Source: Methanobacteriota archaeon
GTDB lineage: Archaea > Thermoplasmatota > Thermoplasmata > RBG-16-68-12
DNA length: 64,000 nt
Reading direction: 5' to 3'
Assembly: GCA_005878515.1 (NCBI GenBank)
Contig: VBLZ01000097.1
Coordinates: 14,239-78,238 of the forward strand
Below are positions 1-8,919 of the stretch, piece by piece (the stretch's first letter is position 1; every line of letters begins with the position of its first letter). The notes beneath the pieces are model-generated. The model did no database searches and had not been told where the DNA came from. It saw only the letters and a program-made list of their open reading frames with translations. The position numbers and the translations under genes were made by a program.

Positions 1-290
1 GTCGGGACATGGTGGTCCGTGATGACCGCGTCGAGCCCGTGCAGCGCGTGCAACATCCCGGCTCCCAGGTCGATGAACCAGACGAGCGGCGTCCCTTTCC
101 GCTTCAATTCCGTGAGCACGGCTTCGTCCAGCTTCTTGACGAAGGCCACCTCATGGGAGATGCCCGCTCGATCCAGGGCCTCCGAGGCAATCGCTCCTCC
201 CGTGATGCCGTCGGTGTCGATGTGGGTCACGATCCGGACGAAGGGCGCGGGGCGCAGGCGCTCCGCGATCTCCTGAGCGACGGCCTCCAT
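1..290 (-). CDS. DHH-family phosphoesterase (RecJ-like), partial
   Basis: Only the N-terminal 96 residues are in the window; the gene runs off the left edge. The translation shows a TH-I-D-T-D-G motif near residue 20 followed by GGA, and a TDHH motif near the edge, the metal-binding signatures of the DHH phosphoesterase superfamily. In archaea this family includes RecJ-like or GAN single-strand exonucleases and related phosphodiesterases; the visible part cannot separate them. The ATG at 290 is preferred; an in-frame GTG at 302 is possible. The gene is divergent from the Nudix gene, with about 26 bases between the starts. Confidence 0.72.
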   Translation of the reverse strand, partial: MEAVAQEIAERLRPAPFVRIVTHIDTDGITGGAIASEALDRAGISHEVAFVKKLDEAVLTELKRKGTPLVWFIDLGAGMLHALHGLDAVITDHHVP

Positions 291-316
291 CGCGCCACCC
301 ACCGGGAGGCAAACGC

Positions 317-802
317 ATGAATCTTTGGGAGGGAGCCGCGGACGAGGTCGCCTCGCTTTTCCGAGAAGAACGGATATCCGAGGAGGGCCTTGGTGGCGAT
401 GTGCTTCATGTGACGGCCACGGGCCTGATCGCCCACGACGGGCGCGTCCTCCTGGGGAAGCGGACGAGCACGGTTCGATTCGCGGGCATGTGGGACGCCT
501 TCGGCGGACATCTGGTCCCCTGCGAGGAACCCTCGGCCGCTCTGGTCCGCGAGCTTCAGGAAGAGTTGGGCATCACGGCGCTCCGGCCCCGGTTCCTCGG
601 GATCTATGAGGACATCGATCCGACGTCCAAGGATCTCTTCCGTCACTACCTGTTCTTCGTCACCCGCTGGAGTGGGGATCCGAAAATCACGAACGAGGAG
701 CACTCCGAGGTCCGTTGGTTCACCCCCGAAGAAGCGGAACAACTGAATCTCGCGCCGAGCCTCAAGGACGCCATTCGGCGCATCCTCCCAAAGAAACCTT
801 AA
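317..802 (+). CDS. Nudix hydrolase
   Basis: 161 residues. Nudix hydrolases cleave nucleoside diphosphates linked to another moiety using metal ions. A canonical Nudix box lies at residues 64-86: G64, E70, R78-E79, E82-E83 and G85 all fit the G-x5-E-x7-RE-x2-EE-x-G pattern. The length is typical of a single-domain enzyme. A strong GGGAGG ribosome site lies 9 bases before the ATG. It faces away from the DHH gene. Substrate unknown; the general fold resembles housecleaning or IPP-isomerase-like Nudix enzymes, and this cannot be settled by eye. Confidence 0.85.
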   Translation: MNLWEGAADEVASLFREERISEEGLGGDVLHVTATGLIAHDGRVLLGKRTSTVRFAGMWDAFGGHLVPCEEPSAALVRELQEELGITALRPRFLGIYEDIDPTSKDLFRHYLFFVTRWSGDPKITNEEHSEVRWFTPEEAEQLNLAPSLKDAIRRILPKKP

Positions 803-833
803 TCGCGGCGCATGTGTTCAATCGGCCGAGCTT

Positions 834-1253
834 ATGGTCGACGAGAAGCAGATTAAGAAAATCCTGAGCGACATCCGGACGATTGCCGTCGTCGGCTGTT
901 CCAAGGATCCCGCGAAGGACGCGCACCGCGTCCCGAAGTACATGCAGATGAATGGCTACCGGATCATCCCGGTGAATCCGACCGCGGCCGAGATCCTCGG
1001 TGAGAAGGCCTATCCGTCCCTGGATGCCGTCCCGATTCCGTTCGACGCCGTCGACATCTTCCGCCCCTCGGCGGACGTGCCGCCGATCGTGGACCAGGCC
1101 GTCAAGACCCCGGCGAAGGTCATCTGGCTCCAGCTCGGGATTCGCAACGAGGACGCCGCACGGAAGGCGCAGGCCGCGGGCAAGATCGTGATTCAGGACC
1201 GCTGCATGATGCGCGACCACGCGCGGCTATTCGGCAAGACGATCCTCGAATGA
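834..1253 (+). CDS. CoA-binding domain protein (YccU/COG1832 type)
   Basis: 139 residues, the usual size of stand-alone CoA-binding Rossmann proteins. The N-terminal strand and loop IAVVGCSKDP (residues 17-26) is the nucleotide-binding turn, followed by the conserved YRIIPVNP segment and, near the C-terminus, the IQDRCMMRDH stretch characteristic of this family. The molecular role of these proteins is poorly defined; they bind CoA in structures of homologues. The gene follows the Nudix gene by 31 bases on the same strand and may be co-transcribed. Its last 27 bases overlap the convergent gene on the other strand. Confidence 0.82.
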   Translation: MVDEKQIKKILSDIRTIAVVGCSKDPAKDAHRVPKYMQMNGYRIIPVNPTAAEILGEKAYPSLDAVPIPFDAVDIFRPSADVPPIVDQAVKTPAKVIWLQLGIRNEDAARKAQAAGKIVIQDRCMMRDHARLFGKTILE

Positions 1254-1850
1254 CGAGGCCGCGAACACGAGCGCGACGCTCGAGCCGCCCGCACGTCTCG
1301 CCGCGGCGATGAGGGCCTCGATCTCTCCGAGGACGCTCACCGCGGCCGGCGGCGCCTTGAACTTCGCGGTGGTCACGGCTTCGTACCACGGACGGAGTCG
1401 GACTTCCGGCACGATTCCGACGCGGAACGGATTGGAGACTCCCCGCTCCAGCTTGACGTTCGGGCTGATTCCTGAGAACGCTTGCACCGGGACCTCGATC
1501 CAGTTGGATCCCTCCTGAGGGAACAGTTCCGGCGAGATTCCCGGCGGAAGGGTTTCCTCCGCGGCCCGGATCGAGCGGCTCCCGTCGGAGTTCTCCCAGA
1601 CCCGGCCGAGGCGAGCGCCCGCCGAGACGACGGTATGATCGAGCCATGCGAGGTCGTGGATCCGCCGGATCGACGCCCGACGCGTCCACAGGACTTTCGC
1701 CAGGAGATAGTACGACTCGCGGAGCGCTTTCGCCTCCGGTGACTTCGGGCCCCCGGCGTGCTGCGCCTTCTCGAGCGCCGAAGCGACGAGCGGCTGCGAC
1801 GAGAGCAACGACTGAAAGTCGACGACCCGGAGGAGCGCCCGCCATCCCAC
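1227..1850 (-). CDS. conserved hypothetical protein
   Basis: 207 residues, not recognised. No membrane segment or catalytic motif is evident. The C-terminal part (about residues 150-205) looks like alternating helices and strands ending in a hydrophobic strand. Coding is supported by an uninterrupted frame with protein-like composition and by the lack of a plausible alternative on either strand. Its 3' end overlaps the convergent CoA-binding gene by 27 bases. Confidence 0.55.
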   Translation of the reverse strand: MGWRALLRVVDFQSLLSSQPLVASALEKAQHAGGPKSPEAKALRESYYLLAKVLWTRRASIRRIHDLAWLDHTVVSAGARLGRVWENSDGSRSIRAAEETLPPGISPELFPQEGSNWIEVPVQAFSGISPNVKLERGVSNPFRVGIVPEVRLRPWYEAVTTAKFKAPPAAVSVLGEIEALIAAARRAGGSSVALVFAASSFEDRLAE

Positions 1851-1899
1851 GGCACCGCCACGGGTCTCACAAAGAAAAGGGTGTCGGCGGGCGGGCCGA

Positions 1900-2400
1900 T
1901 CAGTGCAGGACGACGGATTTGACGCCGTCCACCTGCTTGATCTGCGGGAGCAGTCGATCGGGTACCGGCGCCTCGGTCACGATGAATCCGTGCGGGTCAT
2001 CGACGATTTCCGGATCGTCCATGATGACCTGACGGATCGAGATCCCCGCTTGCGCGATGATCGCCGCGACCCCGGCCAGGATGCCGGGCTTGGAGGCGTT
2101 CGTCGGGACGATCTCGATCGCGCCCCAGTTCATCAGCGGCGCGATTTCGCGCAGGTGGCAGACCGGCCGGAGGGCGTCGAAGAACGACCGCAGCTCGTCA
2201 TTCTTGTCGATCGTGTCGACGGTCGCGGTCACGACGCGCCGGTCGACGCCGGCGGCGCGGGCCATCGCGGTGTCCGAGAGCTTGATCTCGGCGGCGTAGA
2301 CGCTCCCCTCGTGGACGCGCAGGCCGTACATGACCATGAGCTGCGCGACCTTCTCCTGCGCCGGGAATCCTTTGAAGTAGTGACGAAATCGCGCCCACAT
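1900..2400 (-). CDS. ACT-domain regulatory protein
   Basis: 166 residues. The C-terminal half carries an ACT-like beta-alpha-beta pattern: KPGILAGVAAIIAQAGISI (about 103-121), then VIMDDPEI and a final FIVTEAPVP strand. The N-terminal half looks helical with a DNA-binding-like segment (AMARAAGVDRRVVTATVDTI). This matches archaeal predicted regulators of amino-acid metabolism with a C-terminal ACT domain. It is divergent from trpB2, sharing the intervening AT-rich promoter region, so it may sense an amino acid and control that gene (inference). Confidence 0.75.
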   Translation of the reverse strand: MWARFRHYFKGFPAQEKVAQLMVMYGLRVHEGSVYAAEIKLSDTAMARAAGVDRRVVTATVDTIDKNDELRSFFDALRPVCHLREIAPLMNWGAIEIVPTNASKPGILAGVAAIIAQAGISIRQVIMDDPEIVDDPHGFIVTEAPVPDRLLPQIKQVDGVKSVVLH

Positions 2401-2488
2401 GCTCTCGGCCCAATGTACGGAAGGGTGCTCTAAGGGTTAATGTTTCCGTCTTGGAATGTAATTTCATGTACGATGACGAACAGAATCG

Positions 2489-2498
2489 TTATATATTG
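2489..2498 (+). promoter_or_regulatory. TATA box of trpB2
   Basis: GTTATATATTG-like element in an AT-rich pocket. Transcription would start near 2518-2520, giving a leader of about 15 bases before the ATG at 2533. This supports that start over an in-frame ATG at 2440. Confidence 0.65.
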
Positions 2499-2532
2499 TC
2501 CAAATAATCCTGAGCCGGGATCGGTGAGACTG

Positions 2533-3870
2533 ATGCAGGCGATTCGAGCAGAACCGACCGGGGCGAGCGACGTGAAAATCCTCCTCGACGTGGACGACCT
2601 GCCGCGGGCCTGGTACAACATCCTCCCGGACCTCCCCGCGCCCTTCCCGCCGTACCTCCACCCGGGGACGAAGGAGCCGGTGCCGCCGCAGGCGTTCGAG
2701 CCGCTATTCCCAAAGGAGCTCATCCGCCAGGAGATGAGTCCGAACCGGGCCGAGCCGATTCCGGACGAGCTTCGGGAAGCGTACTTCCGCCTGGGCCGGC
2801 CGACGCCGCTGTACCGAGCGAAACGGCTCGAGGCGTTCCTCAAGACGACGGCACGGATTTACTACAAGCGGGAGGACCTCTCGCCGGTCGGCTCGCACAA
2901 GCCCAACACCGCGTTCGCCCAAGCCTTCTTCGCCGCCCGGGAAGGGGTCGAGGCCCTCGCCACGGAGACCGGTGCGGGTCAATGGGGATCCGCCCTCGCG
3001 CTCGCGACGAACTACTTCGGACTGAAGGCGAAGGTGTTCATGGTGCGCGTTTCGTACGACCAAAAACCGTACCGCAAGTACGTCATGAACCTGTACGGAG
3101 CCGACGTCATCCCGAGTCCGAGCGATCAGACGAACGTCGGGAAGAAGTTCCTGGCGCAAGACCCGGACCATCCGGGGTCCCTCGGGATCGCAATCTCCGA
3201 AGCGATCGAGGCCGCGGTCACCGGGAAGAACACGAAGTATTCGCTGGGCAGCGTCCTGAACCACGTCCTGATGCACCAGACGATCATCGGCCTCGAGGTG
3301 CAGAAGCAGTTCGAGCTGGCGGACATCACGCCCGACTTCATGGTCGGCAGCGTCGGCGGGGGCTCGAACTTCGCGGGCTTCACATATCCGATGATCGGCG
3401 AGCGGATCCACGGCAACGTCGAGACGCGGTTCGTCGCGGTCGAACCGGAATCGGTCCCCTCGATGACGCAAGGCCGTTACGAATACGACTTCGGAGACAC
3501 GGGGGAGATGACGCCGCTCGTGAAGATGCACACCCTGGGCCATACGTTCGTCCCGCCGCGGATCCACGCGGGCGGCCTGCGGTACCACGGGACCGCCGCG
3601 ACCCTTAGCGTCCTGCTGGACTCGGGGCTGGTCGAGCCGCGCGCGGTGGGCCAGCTCGGGACGTTCCAGGCGGGCGAAATCTTCGCGAAGACCGAAGGGC
3701 TGATCCCGGCCCCGGAGACGTGCCATGCGATTCGCGGCGCGATCGACCTCGCGCTCGAGGCGAAGGAGCGGCACGAGGAGACCGTCATTGCCTTCAACTA
3801 CAGCGGCCACGGCCTGCTGGACCTCGAAGGCTACCGCCAGTTCATGGAGGGCAACCTGAAGAACAACTGA
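2533..3870 (+). CDS. trpB2: tryptophan synthase beta-like protein TrpB2
   Basis: 445 residues. PLP-dependent beta-replacement enzyme converting indole (or a related nucleophile) and serine to tryptophan. The PLP lysine is K123 in the SHKPN motif; GTGQ-type chemistry is replaced by the [14 protein letters not shown] segment, and a glycine-rich phosphate-binding loop ([11 protein letters not shown]) follows. Length and the N-terminal extension match the TrpB2 subgroup, which is often encoded away from trpA, as here. The ATG at 2533 has a GGTGAG ribosome site and lies just downstream of a TATA box. No other trp genes are in view. TrpB2 enzymes may also serve in serine deamination or indole salvage. 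Confidence 0.9.
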   Translation: MQAIRAEPTGASDVKILLDVDDLPRAWYNILPDLPAPFPPYLHPGTKEPVPPQAFEPLFPKELIRQEMSPNRAEPIPDELREAYFRLGRPTPLYRAKRLEAFLKTTARIYYKREDLSPVGSHKPNTAFAQAFFAAREGVEALATETGAGQWGSALALATNYFGLKAKVFMVRVSYDQKPYRKYVMNLYGADVIPSPSDQTNVGKKFLAQDPDHPGSLGIAISEAIEAAVTGKNTKYSLGSVLNHVLMHQTIIGLEVQKQFELADITPDFMVGSVGGGSNFAGFTYPMIGERIHGNVETRFVAVEPESVPSMTQGRYEYDFGDTGEMTPLVKMHTLGHTFVPPRIHAGGLRYHGTAATLSVLLDSGLVEPRAVGQLGTFQAGEIFAKTEGLIPAPETCHAIRGAIDLALEAKERHEETVIAFNYSGHGLLDLEGYRQFMEGNLKNN

Positions 3871-3914
3871 ACACCGGAAGTAAGTCGGCTCCATCGCCTG
3901 GCGCCAACTCTTCC

Positions 3915-3921
3915 TTTTTTT
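3915..3921 (+). terminator. T-run terminator after trpB2
   Basis: A run of seven T flanked by pyrimidines (CTTCC...CCTC) lies 45 bases after the trpB2 stop. T-rich tracts on the coding strand terminate archaeal RNA polymerase without needing a hairpin. Confidence 0.5.
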
Positions 3922-4003
3922 CCTCAATGCGGAAAGTCATCAATGGCGCCAGGTCCCAATCCACTCGAGTCAAAGACATGAGCCGCCAACGCCATCCGCC
4001 GTC

Positions 4004-5935
4004 GTGGACGTCGGAGTGGATGTCGGCGGCACCTTCACCGACTTCGTTGGGTTTCGTGGCCGCGACGTCGTGACGAGAAAGTTGCCGAGCACGACCAATC
4101 CCGAGCAAGCGGTCATCGAGGGAATGCAGGACCTGGGCGCGGCGGGCATGGCCCATGGCACCACGGTTGCGACGAACGCGATCCTGGAGCGGGAAGGAGC
4201 CCGCACGGCATTCGTGACGACCGCCGGTTTCGAGCATCTTCTCCTGATCGGCCGTCAGAATCGGCCTTCCCTTTACGACCTCCGAATCACCCGGCCTCCG
4301 CCTGCCATCCCGAGGGAGCGATGCTTTGGGCTCGCGGAACGGGTGGACGCGCACGGACGGGTCCTCCGAGTCCCGACGGACCGCGACTTGGAGGAGCTGG
4401 CTCGAAAAGTTCGATCAAGTGGGGCCGAGTCGGTCGCAGTCTCCCTCCTCTTCTCGTTCCTCCATCCGGCGCACGAGCGACGCGTTGCGAAAGCGCTCGC
4501 CGGCCTGTCAGTTTCCACGAGTCACGAGGTGCTCGCCGAGTTTCGCGAATTCGAGCGATCGTCGACCACGGCCCTCGACGCCTACGTGAAACCACTCGTC
4601 ATTCGATACCTCCAATCCCTCGAGAAGGCCGTCCGCGGCGAGTTCCACGTAATGAAATCATCCGGCGGGGTGGTCTCCCATCGAGCCATTGTGCGCCGAC
4701 CTGTCGACATGATCCTGAGCGGACCGGCGGGCGGAGTCGCGGCAGCGGTCGCGGTGGCTCGGGCGACCGGCCAGGGAAATCTTCTGACGTTCGACATGGG
4801 TGGCACGAGCGCGGACTTCTCGACAATCGTCCGCGGTGCTGCCAGTTGGACGACCGAGGCCATGATCGACGCGTTCCCGCTCGCGATTCCCGTCATTGAC
4901 ATCGAGTCGGTCGGAGCGGGCGGTGGGAGCATCGCCTGGATCGATGCCGGCCGCGCCTTGCGGGTCGGGCCGCAGAGCGCGGGCGCGACACCCGGCCCGA
5001 TTGCCTATGGAAACGGGGGCACGTCGGTGACCGTCTCCGATGTCGATTTGGCCGGAGGCTCGCTCGGACCGCATCTGCTCGGGGGCCGCCTTCCGCTGCG
5101 GGAAGATCTCGCCGCGAAAGGGATCGCGCGTCTTGCGGACGAGTTGCATCTCTCCTCCGACGAAACGATCCTCGGAGTACAACACGTCGTCCGCGCGACC
5201 ATGGCGAAGGCGATGCGCATCATCTTGGCCCGGCGCGGACTCGACCCTCGGGACTTTGCGCTCCTCGCATTCGGCGGGGCCGGTCCGATGCACGCGGCAG
5301 CTTTGGCACGAGAACTCCGGATTCCTCGCATCCTGGTGCCCTTCCTCCCGGGAGCCTTTTCCGCGTACGGGATCCTGATCTCGCCGATCCAGCTGGAATA
5401 TAGCCGGACCGTCGTCCGACCCTTAGACCGTGCAGGGCCTACAATCGGGGAAACGGTCACGGCATTCCGGTCTCGGGCCGTCCGGGCGCTACGCCAAGAA
5501 CACCACGATTCCCTCCAGGCGGTGGTCGAGGCGAGCCTCGACCTTCGGTACCAGGGACAGAGCTACGAGATCAACGTCCCGGTTCGCGGCGATCTCGCGC
5601 GCACATTCCGGAGGGAGCACCGCCGGCGGTACGGATATGCCTCGCGGGAAGAACGGATCGAACTCGTCACCGTGCGTCTGAAGGTTCGGGTCCCGCGCCG
5701 CGTCACCTTCCCGCGGTCGCAGGGGGTTGGGCCGCCGAGGATCGCCCGTCGGCGGGTCTTGTTCGATGACGGATGGTCGGAGGTCTCCGTGTTCGACCGC
5801 GAATCGATCCCCGTTGGGTTCGAACAGACGGGTCCCGCGATTGTCGCGGAGGACCACGCGACGACCGTAGTGCCGCCGGGAGCGACATTCCGCATTCGTC
5901 CTCGCGGGCTCATCGAGATCGAGGTGGCGCCGTGA
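4004..5935 (+). CDS. hyuA: hydantoinase/oxoprolinase subunit A
   Basis: 643 residues. ATP-dependent subunit of the N-methylhydantoinase/5-oxoprolinase/acetone carboxylase family. The N-terminus has the actin-like phosphate-binding motif GVDVGGTFTD; MAHGTTVATNAI and FDMGGTSADFS give the second phosphate and adenosine motifs, and LAFGGAGPMHA is also conserved. The GTG at 4004 is chosen because the family begins just before the first motif; a GTG at 4016 is the alternative. It overlaps hyuB by four bases (GTGA), implying coupled translation. The substrate is unknown: hydantoins, 5-oxoproline and similar cyclic amides are all possible. Confidence 0.9.
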   Translation: MDVGVDVGGTFTDFVGFRGRDVVTRKLPSTTNPEQAVIEGMQDLGAAGMAHGTTVATNAILEREGARTAFVTTAGFEHLLLIGRQNRPSLYDLRITRPPPAIPRERCFGLAERVDAHGRVLRVPTDRDLEELARKVRSSGAESVAVSLLFSFLHPAHERRVAKALAGLSVSTSHEVLAEFREFERSSTTALDAYVKPLVIRYLQSLEKAVRGEFHVMKSSGGVVSHRAIVRRPVDMILSGPAGGVAAAVAVARATGQGNLLTFDMGGTSADFSTIVRGAASWTTEAMIDAFPLAIPVIDIESVGAGGGSIAWIDAGRALRVGPQSAGATPGPIAYGNGGTSVTVSDVDLAGGSLGPHLLGGRLPLREDLAAKGIARLADELHLSSDETILGVQHVVRATMAKAMRIILARRGLDPRDFALLAFGGAGPMHAAALARELRIPRILVPFLPGAFSAYGILISPIQLEYSRTVVRPLDRAGPTIGETVTAFRSRAVRALRQEHHDSLQAVVEASLDLRYQGQSYEINVPVRGDLARTFRREHRRRYGYASREERIELVTVRLKVRVPRRVTFPRSQGVGPPRIARRRVLFDDGWSEVSVFDRESIPVGFEQTGPAIVAEDHATTVVPPGATFRIRPRGLIEIEVAP

Positions 5936-7506
5936 ACCCGGCGGATCTGGAGATCCTGCAGACCGGGTTGTCGTTCATCCCGGAGGAGATGGGAGTCGCG
6001 CTTCGCCGGACCGCGTACTCCCCGAACATCAAGGAACGAATGGATGCGAGCTGTGCGCTCTTCGACGCCGAGGGACGCATCGTGGCCCAGGCGGAGCACA
6101 TCCCGGTCCACCTCGGTTCGATGCCCGTCGCGGTCGACGCCGCGATGCGGGATTTCCCGGGAACCCTCCGAGAAGGAGATCAGATCATCCTGAACGATCC
6201 GTACCGGGGCGGCACGCACCTCCCGGACGTCACGCTCATCCGACCCGTGTTCGTGCGCCAGCTGATCATCGGATTCGCGGTGAACCGCGCGCATCACGCC
6301 GACATCGGCGGAAGAGTGCCGGGCTCGATGCCAGCGACCGCGATGCGCCTCGAAGACGAAGGACTGGTCTTGGAGCCGCAGAAGGTCATGGACCGCGGAC
6401 GGGAGCGGCAGGCGGTCGTCGAGCGATTCCGCCAGGAGACCATGTATCCCGCGGAGAGACTGGGCGACCTCCGGGCACAGATCGCGGCGAATGAGCTGGG
6501 AGCTCGCCGCCTCGTCGAACTCGCGGAACGCATCGGTGTCGCGAATCTCCGGACCTCGATCGAGGAGCTCCTCGACTATGGGGAGCGGCGGGTGCGCGCG
6601 TCGATTGGCGAGCTGCCTCGCGGGACCTGGTCCGCCGAGGACTTCATGGAAGGCGCCTCGCCGGACGAGCCCGATCGAATCCGGATCCGTGCGGAGATCA
6701 CGATTGGCGGATCCGGCATCGCGGTGGACTTCGAGGGAACCGATCGGCAAGTCGCCGGGAACCTGAACGCTCCATTCGCCGTGACGCTGAGCGCCACCTC
6801 GTACGTGATGCGCTGCCTGACGGATCCGGACGCGCCGCGAAACGCGGGAGCGCTCCGTCCTCTGCGGGTCTTGGCGAAGGAAGGGAGCTTGGTGAGGCCG
6901 CGCCCTCCCGCCGCCGTGGCCGCGGGGAACGTCGAGACCTCGCAACGAATCGTGGACGTCCTGTTCCTCGCGCTGTCGGAGCCGCTCGCCGAAACGGTCC
7001 CCGCCCAAAGCCAAGGCACGATGAACAACGTGACGATCGGAGGACCCGATCCTCGACCGTTCTCGTACTACGAGACGATCGCGGGTGGCGAGGGCGCGCT
7101 CCCGTACCGCCCGGGGATGGCGGGCGTCCATACGCACATGACGAACACACGCAACACACCGATCGAAGCCCTCGAGTTCGCCTACCCGCTTCGCATCGAG
7201 GAGTATCGGCTCATCCCAGGGACCGGCGGCCGAGGCCAGCATTCCGGCGGCGACGGCATTCGCCGTTCGGTTCGACTCCTCGCGCGCAAAGGCACCGCCT
7301 CGATCCTCTCGGAACGTCGTGCCCTTCGGCCGAAAGGTCTCGAAGGCGGAGATGATGGCCGCCCCGGGAAGAACCTGCTCGTGCGGAGGGGCCGGCGTCA
7401 CGGGTTGCCCGCGAAGGTGACGCTCGAACTTCGGCTTGGCGACCTGCTCGTGATCGAGACCCCCGGAGGCGGAGGATGGGGACCGCCGGAGCGCCGACGT
7501 CGTTGA
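5932..7506 (+). CDS. hyuB: hydantoinase/oxoprolinase subunit B
   Basis: 524 residues, the usual length of HyuB. It opens with NPADLEILQTGLSFIPEEMG, typical of the family, and contains DPYRGGTHLPDVTLI, NRAHHADIGG and a C-terminal glycine-rich ETPGGGGWG, all hallmark segments. The start is the GTG inside the GTGA overlap with hyuA, since homologues begin here. HyuA and HyuB together open cyclic amide rings with ATP hydrolysis. The downstream membrane protein may move the substrate or product. Confidence 0.92.
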   Translation: MNPADLEILQTGLSFIPEEMGVALRRTAYSPNIKERMDASCALFDAEGRIVAQAEHIPVHLGSMPVAVDAAMRDFPGTLREGDQIILNDPYRGGTHLPDVTLIRPVFVRQLIIGFAVNRAHHADIGGRVPGSMPATAMRLEDEGLVLEPQKVMDRGRERQAVVERFRQETMYPAERLGDLRAQIAANELGARRLVELAERIGVANLRTSIEELLDYGERRVRASIGELPRGTWSAEDFMEGASPDEPDRIRIRAEITIGGSGIAVDFEGTDRQVAGNLNAPFAVTLSATSYVMRCLTDPDAPRNAGALRPLRVLAKEGSLVRPRPPAAVAAGNVETSQRIVDVLFLALSEPLAETVPAQSQGTMNNVTIGGPDPRPFSYYETIAGGEGALPYRPGMAGVHTHMTNTRNTPIEALEFAYPLRIEEYRLIPGTGGRGQHSGGDGIRRSVRLLARKGTASILSERRALRPKGLEGGDDGRPGKNLLVRRGRRHGLPAKVTLELRLGDLLVIETPGGGGWGPPERRRR

Positions 7507-7513
7507 GTGTAGC

Positions 7514-7534
7514 CTACGTGCACCGGACACGTAG
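7514..7534. repeat. inverted repeat between hyuB and the TctA-like gene
   Basis: Perfect 7-bp arms CTACGTG and CACGTAG separated by seven bases. It starts 7 bases after the hyuB stop and ends 26 bases before the next start. It could be an operator or an RNA hairpin; no T-run follows. Confidence 0.45.
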
Positions 7535-7560
7535 ACCTGAATGCGCGCAGATTTCCCGTC

Positions 7561-8892
7561 GTGACCCCGTTCGGTTTCGTCGCGGGCTTTCTCATCCTGA
7601 CAGTCCTCGGCCTCCTGGCGGGTGCGTTGACGGGACTGTCGCCCGGACTTCACGTCAACAACGTGGCGGCCCTCGTCCTGGCAACACAGGCCGCGTGGAC
7701 GAGCTTCGTTGCGACCCTCGTCCCGGACGTCGCGTCCGAGCCGGAGACGATGGGCCTTCTGCTGTCCTGTTTCCTCCTCGCGGCCGCGGGGAGCCACGCG
7801 GTCTTCGACTTCATCCCGGCCGTGTTCCTCGGGGCGCCGACGGAAGATACGGCTCTCGCCACCCTTCCCGGGCACCGTCTCCTCCTGGTGGGCCAGGGTG
7901 CGAAAGCGGTCGCGCTCGCCGCCCGCGGCGCATTGCTGGGGACCGCGTTCGCGGTCGTCGCCCTGGTCCCACTGCGGTTCCTCCTGGCAGATCCGGTTCA
8001 TCTCGCGGACCTCTTCCGACCGTGGGCCCCGGCGTTCCTGGTGTTCGTCCTGGCGGCCGTCCTCGCTTCCGAATCGCGCGGACGGAACCGCGTCCGCCGG
8101 TTGGCTCGGGCTGTGTGGGTCCAGGCACTGGCCGCCGGCCTCGGGATCGCGGTCCTCCGAGGGCCGGGCCTCGTCGCTCCTGACGCGGTCCTCTTCCCGC
8201 TCTTTTCCGGACTCTTCGGCATTCCGAGTCTGCTCCTCGGGCTGCGCGCTCGGCCCGGTTCGATTCCATACCAACGGGTGGAACCGCTCCGAGCCTTGTC
8301 CACGGAGGATGCGCGGAGCGCCCTACGGGGCACTCTCGCCGGAGCGAGCGTGTCGTGGCTTCCTGGCCTGAGCGGCGGAGCGGCCGCGACCCTTGCATCG
8401 GTCGGCACACGGAAGACCGTCGGACCGAGTCAGTTCATGGTTGTGATGGGCGCGGTCTCCACGTCCACCGCGCTTCTCAGTGTCGCCGTCCTCTTCATGA
8501 TTCACCGGGCCCGCAGCGGGGCCGCCGCCGCGGTCCGCGGACTGAGCGGAGATCTTCCCCCGTGGCCGTCCGTGTGGGCGACCCCGACGTCGCTGATCCT
8601 CCTCGTCGCCTCGGCCGTCCTGGCGACGGCGATGGCGGCGCCGCTCGCCGCCCACCTCGGCCGCGGCGTTGCGCGTCGCTGGTCGAGTTCGAATCCGCGG
8701 AGGATCGCCGCGTTGTCGCTCCTCGCGGTCCTGATCCTCCTCGTGATCGCGACCGGTCCGGTCGGCATTGGGCTGGCCTGCCTCGCGGCGGTCGTCGGCC
8801 TCGTACCGATCGCGCTCCGGGTTCGTCGGGTGCACTTGATGGCGTCGCTCTTGGTCCCGGTCCTCTTGACCTATCTCGGTTCCGCGGCCTGA
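7561..8892 (+). CDS. TctA-like polytopic membrane protein (COG1784 type)
   Basis: 443 residues with about ten hydrophobic segments. The N-terminal LAGALTGLSPGLHVNN and the internal repeat-like segment LAGASVSWLPGLSGGAAATLA (about 263-283) are the twin glycine-proline motifs of the TctA/DUF112 tripartite tricarboxylate transporter family. Archaeal members lack the TctB and TctC partners, and none is seen here. GTG start. It follows hyuB by 54 bases on the same strand, so a transport role linked to hydantoin-type compounds is plausible but unproven. Confidence 0.78.
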   Translation: MTPFGFVAGFLILTVLGLLAGALTGLSPGLHVNNVAALVLATQAAWTSFVATLVPDVASEPETMGLLLSCFLLAAAGSHAVFDFIPAVFLGAPTEDTALATLPGHRLLLVGQGAKAVALAARGALLGTAFAVVALVPLRFLLADPVHLADLFRPWAPAFLVFVLAAVLASESRGRNRVRRLARAVWVQALAAGLGIAVLRGPGLVAPDAVLFPLFSGLFGIPSLLLGLRARPGSIPYQRVEPLRALSTEDARSALRGTLAGASVSWLPGLSGGAAATLASVGTRKTVGPSQFMVVMGAVSTSTALLSVAVLFMIHRARSGAAAAVRGLSGDLPPWPSVWATPTSLILLVASAVLATAMAAPLAAHLGRGVARRWSSSNPRRIAALSLLAVLILLVIATGPVGIGLACLAAVVGLVPIALRVRRVHLMASLLVPVLLTYLGSAA

Positions 8893-8919
8893 GGAAAGGA
8901 TAATGCCTTCGCTGCCGCA

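Noticed and set aside
5563..8274. Very long open frame on the minus strand opposite hyuA, hyuB and the TctA-like gene
   Set aside because: The plus-strand genes carry clear family motifs; the minus frame is Arg-Glu-Asp-rich without structure, as expected for an antisense frame in GC-rich DNA.
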